Assembly: GCF_015706575.1 (NCBI RefSeq) | Contig: NW_024037059.1 | Location: 27,228,129 to 27,292,128 of the forward strand | DNA from: Patiria miniata | Lineage: Eukaryota; Echinodermata; Asteroidea; Valvatida; Asterinidae | Direction: 5' to 3' | Length of the DNA: 64,000 nucleotides | Translations under genes and position numbers: made by a program | The notes under the pieces: model-generated | Seen by the model: the letters and a program-made list of their open reading frames with translations, nothing else | What the model was told of the DNA's origin: nothing | Database searches by the model: none | Shown: in pieces, positions 49,195 through 61,147 of the stretch | Position numbering within the stretch: position 1 is the first letter of the stretch | How the letters are laid out: every line of letters begins with the position of its first letter

Positions 49195-49285
49195 GTTAGT
49201 CACGAGGTCGCGTAAGCTGTGGTGGGTCAATGCAGCCACTTCCCATAGACCCGTGTGTTATTTCCACACGACTATGGCTTGCAAT
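49195..49285 (+). repeat. Short interspersed repeat family D, copy 1
   Basis: It shares GCAGCCACTTCCCATAGAC, CGTGTG and GGCTTGCAAT-like blocks with the reverse complement of about 59645-59745. Only about 85 bp can be aligned by eye. Confidence 0.45.
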
Positions 49286-50040
49286 TACCCTTGCGCCGAT
49301 GGAAGCAGCCTCCAAGTTACCGCATGACAGCCGTAGCCTCAAGTAATTCGGGCGCACTTCAATGGGAAAGTAGTCCCAATTGAGAGCCGATCACGTTCAT
49401 CCTTGCTCACTCTTCAACCAAGGACGTGCTTACAATGCGTTCACAAACAAACCAGATTCGATTGGATTAAACAATGTTCGAGTGTCTATAAGGACAACAT
49501 GCTGCAACAGTATATAGTTATTATGGGAAATTGTGCCTTTAGGAGACATTCCCATGAGACTTTAGCACAAACACCCGAACGTTAATGACACTTAAGCCGA
49601 ACCTAAACTTAACCCACCCTCACCAAATGTTGTAAACTTGTTTTGTTTTTTTGCATCACGATGAATCGATTTAGGCCATTTGCGCCCAGAAAATAAAATT
49701 ATGCCTAGAAATAGGACTTGAAACATTAGGGAGACATTCCATAATTTAAATAACAGTAAATTCATGGCTTCGAACGAACTGAGGATAATATATTATTTTT
49801 TAATTAACTTCAAAAAACTATATTGTTTACCACGTCTGATCCATAAACAGATCAAATTCTATTCATCTCAGTTCAAGCAACAATACAGCACGACGATCCT
49901 CTGAACTATATTCTCTTTTCAATATAAACTGCCCTCGATACAGGGCGCAACGCATTTTTACCATGATATGACGGATGTTTGGTCATGTTCTTGTTGAGAA
50001 AATACTGCACCATTCATAATATAGCGCAACTTTTGTTGTG

Positions 50041-50169
50041 ATTGCATCATCGTGTATCGCCGTAGTGATCAGAGCCCCGCATCATCAATATTCATAACCT
50101 GCTGGAGGCGCTGTCCCGAATACGCGTCATTGATAGGTTCAACTCATGACGTTTGGCGCTCATACGTCA
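50041..50169. promoter_or_regulatory. ATF4-type response element and CRE-like cluster upstream of the ChaC gene
   Basis: ATTGCATCA at 50041-50049 is a perfect C/EBP-ATF (amino-acid/integrated stress) response element, the same 9-mer as the one described in the CHOP promoter. Downstream lie GCGTCATTGA (50124-50133), TGACGTTT (50147-50154) and TACGTCATC (50163-50171), all ATF/CRE-like. All are within 250 bp of the start codon at 50290. Mammalian CHAC1 is a known ATF4 target through an ATF/CRE plus CARE pair, so the same control is inferred here. Whether the sites are upstream or downstream of the start of transcription is unknown. Confidence 0.6.
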
Positions 50170-50289
50170 TCAGCGCGACGACCCGTGGGTGGAAAGCAGC
50201 ATGCGAGATCGGAAAGGCCCATACTGATCAGAATCACGTAGATCTCGTGCAGTAAACAGCATCAAAATAGTCGAATTCTGCTCACAGAA

Positions 50290-53200
50290 ATGGCGCCAAA
50301 CGACAGCTTTTTGCCCGAATACTGCACAGACACGACCAGTCTGTGGGTTTTTGGCTACGGTTCCCTTCTCTGGAAACCAAATTTCGAGTATTCGACGGTG
50401 GAAATCGGTCATGTCAAGGGGTATGTTCGGCGGTTCTGGCAGGGCAACACGACGCACAGAGGAGTGCCAGGAAAGGTAAAACAGACTTGAAGATTTTTGC
50501 CTAGAATTTCAGTTATTTTACCATTATAAATTACCAAATGAAACAATAATTATGCAGTCATTACATATTGTTGTTTAGGTGCCATCTTTTTATCATAATT
50601 GAACACTGAAGACTAAAAAAATGACGATAATTTTTCTTTCGTCTTTTTAACAGCCTGGAAGAGTCGTCACATTAGTTGAACAAGCCGAGGTAAGTGTTGT
50701 TCCTTCTTCGTTTCCTTTCTCAGATAAGAGTTGTACCATGACAAATGTCTTTTGTTTATGGGAGTATTCTTTCTCCTTCTCCCGATGAGCTGGAAAATCA
50801 CATTGTGACTGGCCCAGGGTCCCAACAGAAACTCTGAAAGAATTTGTTCTCGAATCGAAGGTAAAATGTCCCCGTGATTGATGGAATCAATAATTTCGTT
50901 GCCAAGCCAAACATTTTTTTGATAACAGAGTACGAACCATGAGCACGTCTGATAGAAGTTCGTACAGTGTTTGACGTTTCTAATTGTAAACGTTAGATTA
51001 AAACAAAAGGAGCAGGTAGGCTATTCGAAACATCCAATATTTTCAAATTATGTATTGACATTTTCTCTGTAACTTCCATGTACTTTAAACGCTGGTCAAA
51101 TTACGACACGGGATCTATCATTTCAAAAAAAAATATTACTACATTGTATTCTGTTTGATAAAAAGAAAAAAATACGGTATTTAAAAAAAACTTAACTTTT
51201 GGTTCAAGGTCCACGACGATGAAACGAATTAATTTTATCTTTTAACATTTGTCAGAACATTTCTATTACATATTTCGCTCCGAAACCAATTTACATTCCA
51301 TAGATCACGGGACGTTACAGTCTGAGAAGTCATTTCCGCCATGCGTCAGAAAATATTTTCAGAAACCCAAACACCACATCCTGTTTTGTTTTCGTTTGGA
51401 CAGAGTTTGAGTCAAGAATGTCTCAAGATTCCATGACATTCCGTTGCATGTGACGCGGTATTTTGTTTTGTTTATTATTTCCGCTGACTGACAGGTCGCG
51501 GGTTTTTGCCCACGCACCCATGTGTATTTTTTTTTATGAATGAATCCCCAAAATACTACTACGCCCACCCACACGTCCCAAACCGGCTTCGCGGATCAGG
51601 AGCACGTGGAGTTGTTGACATGACGCACGCACATCGGTCACATGATGCACTTCGCAATGACGTATGTGTCACGTGCATGGCCTCTAGCTGATTATCTGGA
51701 ACTGTTTTGGAAGCGCTGGCGCGGTTAGGTTTTTCGGGGAATTTATACTCGGCATCTTGATTTACGTAATGAAAAAGGGGAAAAGAATTAGAGGTGTTTT
51801 CCAAAAGTAAAGTGTATGGTTGTATTGCCATCTTTGATTATATTTAACAAACAAAATGACGAAACATAATGGCGAACCAAAAAATGGTATGAAAATTCGT
51901 GAGTTTGTAAATTATTCTTGTGGCTAAAAAGAATAACTTGGATTCACTGAGATGTCAAAACAAAGTATCATGCAAGACTTACAAGTAAATGTTTGTGTAA
52001 TTACCCTTTTGAATTTGCAAGATACGGATAAACCTTGACAATTACAACCAACTTTTTTTTTTAATGTTGTCTTTTTTAATCAGTATCCCGATTCGGCGCA
52101 CCATAACGTACGTGACAAGGAAACCGCGTGTCATACATACCAGGATCACAAACACAATTTTCACAAACTTGGAAGTTTTGGTTACGTAATGCTATTCGTG
52201 ATATCATACTTCTTCGTTATTAACAGCCTTTACAAAATACCCCGCACTCGGAAAAATCATATCCCAGGCTAGCCAATAGATTATCAAGTGGTAGACCGTG
52301 GGAACTGGTCGAGATTTGAAGGGGAGGCACCGCATATGTGGTCTGGCCCAAGGCCTGGCTATAGCAAGGTGTTTGGTAATGTGATGGGGCTATTGATTAA
52401 TCGCCCATATTGCAGTGCTCGATCGATAGATTAGAGGCGGCACGGGGATTATTCTTTATATATGAATATATCGGCTATTATAACAGTTTCAGCCTGTTTT
52501 GCCTGATGGACTTGGTCAGAGCACATAATCAAAACATTGACATGTGTGGCCGTAGGGTATCCATTGGCTATCAATTTTGGTAGGATATAGGCAGGATATA
52601 GGTTATGTCAAATTAAGAATTATTTCTATTGAAGCCTATAGTTTCTCTGATGCTGAAAGAAATTGATTTTTGTTATATTTATACAATATATATTTTTTAG
52701 AAAAAAATGCTAGGTAATTTATAAACACGCACTCTTATAAGTTATCACCAATTCATGCATTATGTTATTTTGGTACCATATTTAAAGTATACCTATACTT
52801 TAAAAATGCGCATTTTCTCCCTAACTTTGGTTGTATACCGCATCAATGACTGCAATTTTTCTGTAGCAAATATCTTATTAACCATACCGGAAATCCTTTT
52901 CTCTCATTTTGGGATGCGTAAGTTCCAAATCAAGACAACTGTCGATCTTATGAGAGGTAAAATGGAAAATACTCATTAACCATAAAGATTTGTTTTGCTA
53001 CCAACTTTCCTTAATCTCCTAAAATCCTCCACAGTCGAGAATTGTTTGCATTTGGATGTCTTTGTAAGTTCCACTCTGTGTCTAAATCTCAATTTTTAAT
53101 ATATTTTCTTTTCAAACCCCGCACAAAGATGGTTTTGTTTCAAAAGACAAAGACACACAGAGAGCTTGTAGGAAAGCTAAGTGCATCCATATATAGATGA

Positions 53201-55279
53201 ACAGAAACTAGATGGAGAAATAATGTGTTTACTGAGAACAGGGGTGGATCCAATTATGGTTCAAGAAGGGGGGGGGGGTTAGTTGTCAATGAGGGTTAGT
53301 AGGTATGTGTTACTTCTGCGTAAATTTCCTAATTTGATGCGAGCCGGGGGGGGGGGGGGGTTGCCCCAGATCTGGCACTGAAGAATGGACAAAACAACCT
53401 AAAAGCTGACAGCTTTAGATGAAATTTTAGAATTCACTGTTCTGGACATATTCTGGATTAACCAACTTCAAATAACTTTATTTACACGCTGGAATTTCAT
53501 TATGTTCAATTCATTAGTAAGTGATTTAAGGAAAACAAAGGATCAACTGAGTGCATAGATTGCAGTAAATAATTTTACATGTAAGACATAAACAACTAAA
53601 ACCTTTGAACATTTGGCTTTTCTCCAGACAACAATTGTTTACAAAAATAGAGAAATGCAAAATTCACTTATGTCACAATAGGATCCTTAATTGAACCGTT
53701 GACTTTAATATACATGTATATGCATCAATTTAATCATGTATATTTTGTGTTTATACCAGCAGTGTGCATAAACGAATCCCATTTTAACAAATATAAAAAA
53801 AAGTTCAATGTTATAAGTAATATGGTCGCCCAAATGCAAGTAAATGTAAAACTTTGCTTATTTTCACAAGTCATTTGACATTTACACATTTCCCCTGAAT
53901 CTGGAAATTGAAAAAGATGATATTGAAATAGAAAGAAAAACAACAATACAAGTGAGAAAATGCTATGTTTATAATGGTTGAAATGCTAATCTTTTTTTTT
54001 TTCAAAACATCATTCCTGTTATTATGCAACACTTCCACTCAACCCCTAAAAGTTGCTGGTATTATAAAACATACATACCTCTGAAATCCTACATGCGTTT
54101 ATGTCACATCTAGGCTTCTAGAAATTGCAAAACAAAAACAACCTAAACTTTTAGTGTGTATTCAAAGGACTTGTACATGATTTGTAAAGACTGCATCTTT
54201 CAGTGACAGAGACTTTTAATTACTAAAAAACATATTGTTTGTAAATACAATACCATGCTCCCTATATCTGAGCACAATTCAGTACTTAGTAAACATAACA
54301 TAGAAACAATTTTCCAAGAGCATCGCGATGCATCGTTGTTTTGTGCTGAAGTTTTTAAATAAAAATAATGACTGACTGAATAAACTTAAATGAACCATGT
54401 ACATGGCAACTTACTCCAAGATTTGTGAATTCACTGAAAAAGAAAAGCGCTGCAGTTAACAGATTAAGCTTTGAACGTAGCCAGGGACTCTACTCCATGG
54501 TGCTAATGCCACAATGCAATGATTTTTCCCCTCTCTTTTATTACAGATTGGTCCATAGTCAGTGTAAAAACAAAATCTCAATTTTTATATAAAGGTTGAA
54601 CACGTTTCAACTCCAGCAATCTTGGCAACGGATGTTTCATGACGTCAAATTCACTTTGGGTTTGCCTTCATTTTGCTGGAAGTATGAACCGGTCTTTAAA
54701 CAACAACCTTAACCCCCCCCCCCCCCAAATTACTTGTTAAAAGTTCCAAGTACTGAGTGATTTCATGTCTCATCTATTTTCTATGTGCCACAGGGTGTGA
54801 CGTGGGGTATGGCCTTCCTTCTCCAGGGTGAAGCACAAATTCTAGCAGCCCTTGGCCACTTGAACACCAGGGAATGCAGACTGGGTGGTTACACATTCCA
54901 GAACACCACTTTCTACGCCAGGGCTGGCTCGCAACACGACGTGGTGGTCTACACCGCTACGCCGGACTGCCCCCACTACATGGGCCCCGCCCCGGTGCAC
55001 ACTATAGCCACAGAGATCCTGAGCTCCCGGGGGATGAGCGGACACAACATGGAGTACCTGTTCCAACTGGCGGAGACCGTACGAAGACTGATCCCGGAGG
55101 ATGAGGACAATCATCTCTTTGAGTTGGAATCTACAACCAGGAGATTGCTTCACCGTCTCAGCTCCCGAACACCATCCCAAGAAATCTTTGCTCTTCCTGT
55201 CAAATGCACAGATGAAGATAATAATAACAATCTTAAAGCATGGCCATCTAGTACATCTACTCTTACCATCAGCCATTAA
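50290..55279 (+). CDS. CHAC1: ChaC-family glutathione-specific gamma-glutamylcyclotransferase (3 exons, 235 aa)
   Basis: Cytosolic enzyme that cleaves glutathione into 5-oxoproline and Cys-Gly. Exons: 50290-50475, 50654-50689 (a 36-base microexon) and 54794-55279; all introns are phase 0 with GT-AG ends. The sequence has [13 protein letters not shown] (substrate loop YGSL, residues 23-26), [26 protein letters not shown] spanning exons 1-2, the catalytic glutamate in RECRLGGY (E101) and [12 protein letters not shown] followed by [11 protein letters not shown]. The two extra residues in RECRLGGY compared with REKGGY favour CHAC1 over CHAC2, but other parts ([21 protein letters not shown]) resemble CHAC2, so it may represent the unduplicated ancestral type. 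Length is slightly above human CHAC1. The tail after residue about 195 is hydrophilic and unconserved. The ATG is the first in frame, with AGAAATGG context. Confidence 0.95.
50654..50689 (+). CDS. CHAC1: ChaC microexon 2
   Basis: Twelve codons ([12 protein letters not shown]) between TTTAACAG and GTAAGT. They restore the conserved [16 protein letters not shown] run between exons 1 and 3. It is short enough that gene finders may miss it; omission would remove a conserved core strand without shifting the frame. Confidence 0.92.
50690..54793 (+). other. ChaC intron 2 (4.1 kb)
   Basis: GTAAGT to TGCCACAG, phase 0. No gene inside. A GC-richer block at 51.48-51.72 kb has CACGTG-type sites. Another block lies at 52.29-52.45 kb with CGTGGGAA (52297-52304) and GATCGATAGATTAG. 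A G-rich repeat-like segment at 53242-53390 has two poly-G runs. Otherwise AT-rich. Confidence 0.75.
53242..53390. repeat. G-rich repeat-like segment in ChaC intron 2
   Basis: A GGGGTGGATCCAA start, two runs of 11 or more G, and a CCCCAGATCTGG end. The ends are only loosely complementary. It resembles decayed ends of the GGCGGATCC-type element at 12.7-13.0 kb. Weak. Confidence 0.3.
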
Positions 55280-55660
55280 CAACAATTATCAGTATTTTGG
55301 ATATTTTTTATTTATGTTAGTAGAGAGAAAAGATCTGTATCATTCTTCCATCGATGTAACAGCACCTGAGGCCATGTGAAGTTCAACAAAAGTTAAAATG
55401 TCAATGAAAATGAACTACGCATGAAAAAAAAGCTGTTGACTGCACTTGTCATAACAAAATACACAGGGTAAAATGGAGCAGACACATGGCAACAGTAAAC
55501 CAAAAACAAGGTTATATATGAAGTTTATCATCTTGGCCAGTAAATGTACATAGCATTGTAATATAAAGATGTAGATATTGAAAAAAAAAATATTTATTTT
55601 TATTTATTTAAAAAAGTGTATATGGACAATAAACACTTTGCATGAATATAACTTCTAAAC
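55280..55660 (+). other. Putative ChaC 3' UTR
   Basis: Follows the TAA at 55277-55279. AT-rich, with AATAAA at 55628-55633. A transcript end about 20 bases later is likely. Other A-rich stretches further on could serve longer forms. Confidence 0.55.
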
Positions 55661-58600
55661 GGCAAACATTTCCTCTAACATTTCCAGCTGTTTCATATTC
55701 ATGTAATTCTTTTGTGTGAACCTGCGTGTTCCCTCCTGTGCATGTTGTATTTTGTGTGTGTATCTCTGTGCCTTGAGCATCTAATCAAGGTGGATCTGGG
55801 GCATTAAAAAAATGCTCTGTATTATTATTATTAATGTGAAATATCGGCAAATGCAAATAAGCCCTGTCCCCAATTTCAATCTTGCACAGCTGTTGTGAAT
55901 GGCTGTTGTGGTGCTACTGTCATGTTCACAAAGACTTCAAAAGCGACTGAATTACCTTGATGAGTTCATGCTAATGAGACGTTTTTATTATGGCATTAAG
56001 CTGAATGAAAAATATCAACAAAATTGCACAATTTAAACATACCGTCTATTCTAAAGAAAAACACTTTCAAAAGCTATCCCTAAGCTCTGGCCAGAAATTA
56101 AGCCATCTAGATATAGATTCATGAAACTGACCTTGAAACAGTCAGTATTATTTGTTTGACATTACTTGGGGGCATAGTACATATGTTGCCACTTAAAAAA
56201 ATAACTGCACAATGATTTGTTTTGTTTTGTTGTGTTTTTAATTTAATTTTTAACAGAAGAATGTTCCTGTCCAGTGCCTGATTTTCATGTCAGGCACACT
56301 TTGCAGGCATGCAACTTTCCCCAGGATCCTCTGATTTCCTCATTTTTGACTTCTCATGAATGCCATTACAAATTGAAAAACACTGTGCAAAGTCTTGTGT
56401 GGTTTGGAATGTCCTCATTTGTTCTAAATTCCTAGTTACATGCCTGACTTTGGGAATAACACTCCAAGATGCACTGAATGCAACTTCTGTGTTAGAGCCA
56501 AGACATATCTTGTTTCTGAAATACATTGACTACTTTTTTTAAGAAGATTTTTAACTTTGATTTAATTTTATTGTTGTGATGTGAAAATATTCTGAATGGC
56601 TGACAACCAGCTGTATATGTAGTGGACCATACCAAAGGTGCTTCAAATGCAATATTCACATGTTCGCTTCATTAAAACAAAACCAAAAAATATTCTTGCA
56701 AATGCATTCTGATGTGTGTTGTTTTATTTGTGGTATTTGTTTTTCTCCAGAGGTTGGGAGTTGGGGTATGGGTAGGTGCTAGGGTGTTGTGGGGTGGGGG
56801 TGGGGTGGGCAATTTGAAAGTAGAGACTCATTTCAGGAGGTTTTTAGAATTTTTAAGAAGCTTGCCCTCTTTTCATCACGTATTACAAAATGATACTGAT
56901 TTGGTAAAACAAAATCTGGTCCGATTATGCATTACTATTTCTCCAGGAAGCACTCTTGATGCCAGTTATGAGAGTGTCGGCAAAATGGAACATCAAAGAC
57001 AACGAGAGTGGTGGAAAACCTCCCCAATCTCTGTAGGAAAATTGTTGATGAGCACTATCTATTGGGCAGTTTGTCATCGCGCCGCTGACACTGCCCGTGA
57101 ATTAATGACGGCAACACAATCTCTTCAAATATTGACCCACGATCCCCTGGAAACACACAAACAACCCTAGACCTGCAAGAAAAACTGTCACAACACCCGG
57201 CCCCCAAAACCGACTGAGGGAACCGGCCGGCATTCTGGCGACTGAGCGGTGGTTGGTACATGGAGGGATGGAAGGGGGGGGGGGGTGTGAGCAGATAAAA
57301 TCCTGTAATTAAAGTGTTTTGAGGAGATGCAAATTAGCAGGGAGACACTTGCCTCATTAATTAAACACAGGGACTTGACACAATTACGCCGACAATGAAG
57401 CATCGCTCGCTAGCTGCACCCGGGGAAAACCGTTGCCAGGCAAGCTTTTGTGCAAAACAAGTGAAGCTAATCCTGGCGTGGTCGCTTTGTGAGAGTGCAC
57501 TTTCCGTTTCTATGAACGGTTGGGGAGGGAGTTGCCAGAAAGGCGACGGCAAATGCACATCAAATGGCGATATTAAAAATTCAGCATTGTTGTCGACAAA
57601 TACATTATACAAGGATCCAAGAATAGTTCAAATTTTTTTCAATGAGGGGAAAAAACACACGCATTGCACTACAAAAGATCACCCCCATGAATGCTTTGAC
57701 ATTTACATTTTTCCCTCCAAAAAGTGGAGTTATCTTTAATTGAACACCCCCCCCCCCCATTCCCATTTAAAACCAGTTTGGTATTCAGAAGTGCTTCCAC
57801 ACTTCATGATTTCAAAATTTGTTTCGTAATAAATTTTCGTTGAACACCAAGCCTTTCAAATCATCAAAGCTTGATACACACCACTAAACCCATTTATTTC
57901 AAACAACATGAGGCGGCAACTTCTGGAAGCCAACCACACCAGAGATGTTGAAAGAAACTTACAATTGATGAGCTGGGCGGAATAACTGACAGTGTCTCGT
58001 CCCAATCCCTCCACGACCAGACACGGAGGGAAGCACATACTCTATGCATCATCCATTACAGACATACATACTGACACGCCACAACCAAAAGCCTCATCAT
58101 TCTTTTCACAATTCCAGTTTTTCCTCCTCATACATCATTGAAAACTATATCCAACCCTCCTTCGAATTTGAGTAGGTCCCAAAGATTTGAAACACATTAA
58201 AAAGTACAATGAATGGACTACTCCTACAGACTAACAAATCTGTACCTAGGTGGGGACGGGGTGATGTCATCCGATGAAAACATCTATTCATTTGCAGACT
58301 AGTTTTCATCAGTTGCTATGTGTTACCATTCAGCACACCAGACTCAAGAACCATTGAGTTTCAAGAACATAGGTCTGGGAGCTAGATAAGCCAATGTAAA
58401 CAATTCCCGGATGTTCACGCCCACCTATTGCTAGTCAAAAGCCTTCTCTATTAAGGGCAAAAAACCTGAACTAAAAACTTGTGGCAAACTACGTCTACTC
58501 ACATACTCACACTCATTGAAAAGAGACTGCACCACAACACTGTCTCTTACCACTAAGTTAAACTTCATCAAAATGACTTGGCTATGGCCTGCATTCACAC

Positions 58601-60440
58601 ATAAGCCTATGGACGCTGCTGAAGTCACAGTCCCATAGATGTGTGTTACTGCTGGCCAAGGAGGAGTAATTCCGATACAGCCTTTGCTTGTGTAAGAACT
58701 ATTAAAATTCAAAGTTTTACCACTTTGCAACCAGCATTTGGAGTCCATGCACTTTACAGTAGAAGCCCCAGTGAGGAGGTCTGGAACACACTGCATGTGC
58801 ACACTGGTTTGTGCACGCATTGCATACACGTGGATGCGTTTAAAACAGTTATTTCTGTGACTGAAGCGTCAGTATATGACACTAAACAAGATGGTGAATA
58901 GCTGCAGCACTATCTCCAAAATCATAGCTTCTGGCCTAAACCTGATACCTGTAATTTAGCTATTATAAATTTGTGTGAAAACCAAGATGGCTGCCAGAGT
59001 GGAGGTCAGTAGATACATCTTTTTATTCTCTCCCGTCCCCAGCAACGCATCTTCCTGATGCGTTTAGCAACCAGTAATCTCCTCCATATCCCTGATAAAA
59101 TCTTGCAATAACCGTCTTGAATCTTGGCTCTTGTCCAAGACTAATGCCCCCCCCCCCCCTCACTACACACTGACAGATTGATACAGCAAATAGCACCAGC
59201 GCCGGGAAAACAGAGAGGACTATTGAATATTCAACGACCTGTTTTCTGAGAAATCGGCAGAGCAAACTGGGTTGAATCTTTCAACCTGGCGAGCAAATTA
59301 CTTGACCAAATGCACAAGTGCACGAGATATGCCCACACAAACCCAGCTGAAAAAACCCAAAGCTGTACAACTCTATGTCCAATTGGATTGCAAATGGATA
59401 CATGTGTTGTTTTAGCTTTAAAAAAAATCCAGATTGTTCATTGCAGGATAAAATAGAAAGTGCTGTGCCCCCTTCCTGATCATGTGATTTTGTTCTTTGA
59501 AGGAAACACTTGAAATGTTTGCAAAAGATTGTTGAGCCACAGTGGCAAAAATAAAAAGACACTGAAAGAGTTTTAATTAATCACACAAACTAATGTACTG
59601 TGGAGTACCACAATTTGAAATATCAGATTTAGGCCTATCCGAAATTGCTTGGCTACGACTGGCACTTGTACATGTGACTATGGGAAGTGGCTTCAATCAA
59701 TCCATTAGACGCATGTGTCATCACAAGCCGTAGCCAAAGTCATTTGGATGCGGCTTAATCTTAAAGACATCCGTGAAGCAAATCACAGTATCTCTTGACT
59801 CGCTCAGTTTGGGATGACACGATTGAAATCATCCCAGCTGATGTTATCAGTGATCCTCTCAACAAAGTCTGAATTTGAAAGAGATCCGCCAAACTGATTA
59901 TTCCCTAATTGGAATAATTATAACGGTAATGGACGAACAGCCACATATGTGGGGGTTACAGTATTGTAAACAATCTTGAGAATGGGCGGGGCTAAACAGA
60001 AGGGTTTCAAAAAGGGGGGTTTGCAAGACCAATAACTAAATTTCAAGACATGTATCTATGGCTCCTGCTCCAGTTATGTGAAAAAAGTCCATCACAATTC
60101 TGGTCGCAAGTAAATCATAAGTCAAATGTACCACAAGACATCTTATTTAATTGTCATGTACAACTTTTACTCAACAAATGATTATATTTTGTTGAAAAGC
60201 AACATCAAAATGTTCATGAAATACTTTTTTTTTAATAAAATGTTGGTTTTTTAGACAAAAAAGTTTGGTTTGCTTTTAGATGACTCTATTGTAATTATTT
60301 TGAACAATGGGAGTAGTTCAAATGCCCATAACATAAACTAGACTCCAAACATGCTCAGAGAGGGCGCTTTATGCAGCCGATCCAGAAATGCCTGGGCAAG
60401 CCCCTTCTCTTTATGATAAGTGTCCTGGATGTTATTATGT
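55661..60440. other. Intergenic, no gene recognised
   Basis: No supported gene. C-homopolymers lie near 57746 and 59146 and a G run near 57279. Short open frames at 57395-57739, 58431-58829 and 59281-59562 have no domain and no splice support. Confidence 0.5.
59645..59745 (-). repeat. Short interspersed repeat family D, copy 2
   Basis: Reverse complement matches 49195-49285: GAAGCCACTTCCCATAGTCAC, with GGCTACGGCTTGTG and CGTAGCCAAGCAAT on the flanks. It includes an inner short inverted pair (GGCTACG, CGTAGCC). Confidence 0.45.
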
Positions 60441-60600
60441 TTTATTACACAATGCACAGTTTTACGTCGAGGGCTAAGATGAAGGAGTCCAATCGTGTCC
60501 CAGACAAGTCACCAACCAGGACAATACATGGAATGGTCTCCCATCCAACTACTGACCGCAGTAAACGGTGCTTAACTTGGCAGTTATACACTGGCTCTTC
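60440..60600 (-). mobile_element. 5S rRNA-like (SINE3-type) fragment
   Basis: On the minus strand, AAGTTAAGCACCGTTTACTG (plus-strand about 60560-60579) and GGTCAGTAGTTGGATGGGAG then ACC (plus-strand 60535-60556) match the internal promoter region of animal 5S rRNA (GTTAAGCAC, GTTAGTACTTGGATGGGTGACC) with several changes. The sequence after the 5S-like part is unrelated to 5S, as in 5S-derived SINEs (SINE3/deuterostome SINEs). The 5' end of 5S is missing, so it is not a functional 5S gene. Element ends are uncertain. Confidence 0.6.
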
Positions 60601-60718
60601 CATTGAGCTAACTGTCACGGAGAATGCAACTTTAAAGGGAAAATACAACATTTACAAACATCAAAAAATAAAATTACCAAATTAGTTTGAAATGCCTTTC
60701 TAGACTGTAAGTGACTGA

Positions 60719-61147
60719 CAGTCTAAAGCATCTTGTAAAATCATGGCACCTGGTTTATTTTCCAGAAAAGTTGTATTTTCGTATCAATTTCCAATGCTGG
60801 TCGGCCGAGCAGCGTTGAAAAAAATACTGGCCCAAATTGACCATAGTTACCTAGTCCACAATTGTTTGCAATCGATTACACACCTATGAACGGGTACAAG
60901 CCAGCTAGACTGGTTCCCTGGCCTTACAATTTCCCAACGTCTATAAATTGCTCCGTTTCATCTTAAATGGAGTCAGGGAACCAGCCTACATAAAAAAAAA
61001 CGATTGTTTTTCTTGGTTTTTATAGCATCTACGAACCCAAAACATCAAAAAAATCATTGTAACAATATTTGCTATATATTACCAACCCCGAAATCCATCC
61101 ATTTCTAAAAATTACAGCAAAAGCAAATGATGTATATTCCCTTAAAG
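60719..61147 (-). repeat. Interspersed repeat family A, copy 2
   Basis: Reverse-complement match to 19557-20006 over the full length, including GGTCGGCCGA, CACAATTGTTTGCAA, the GGTTCCCTG pair and AGCAAATG-TGTATATTCCCTTTAA at the end. The internal inverted GGTTCC/GGAACC pair is present in both copies (GACTGGTTCCCTGG and AGGGAACCAGCC here). Confidence 0.75.

Noticed and set aside
8973..52304. CGTGGGAA (CSL/Su(H)) sites at 8973, 29080 (reverse), 47420 (reverse) and 52297 as an autoregulatory set
   Set aside because: Four sites against about two expected by chance in 64 kb on both strands, and only one lies inside Delta. Not significant alone.
54842..55285. 147-codon minus-strand frame opposite ChaC exon 3
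   Set aside because: Shadow of the conserved coding exon on the plus strand.
60530..60600. Functional 5S rRNA gene
   Set aside because: Only the promoter-proximal 3' portion is similar, with many substitutions. The 5' end is missing.
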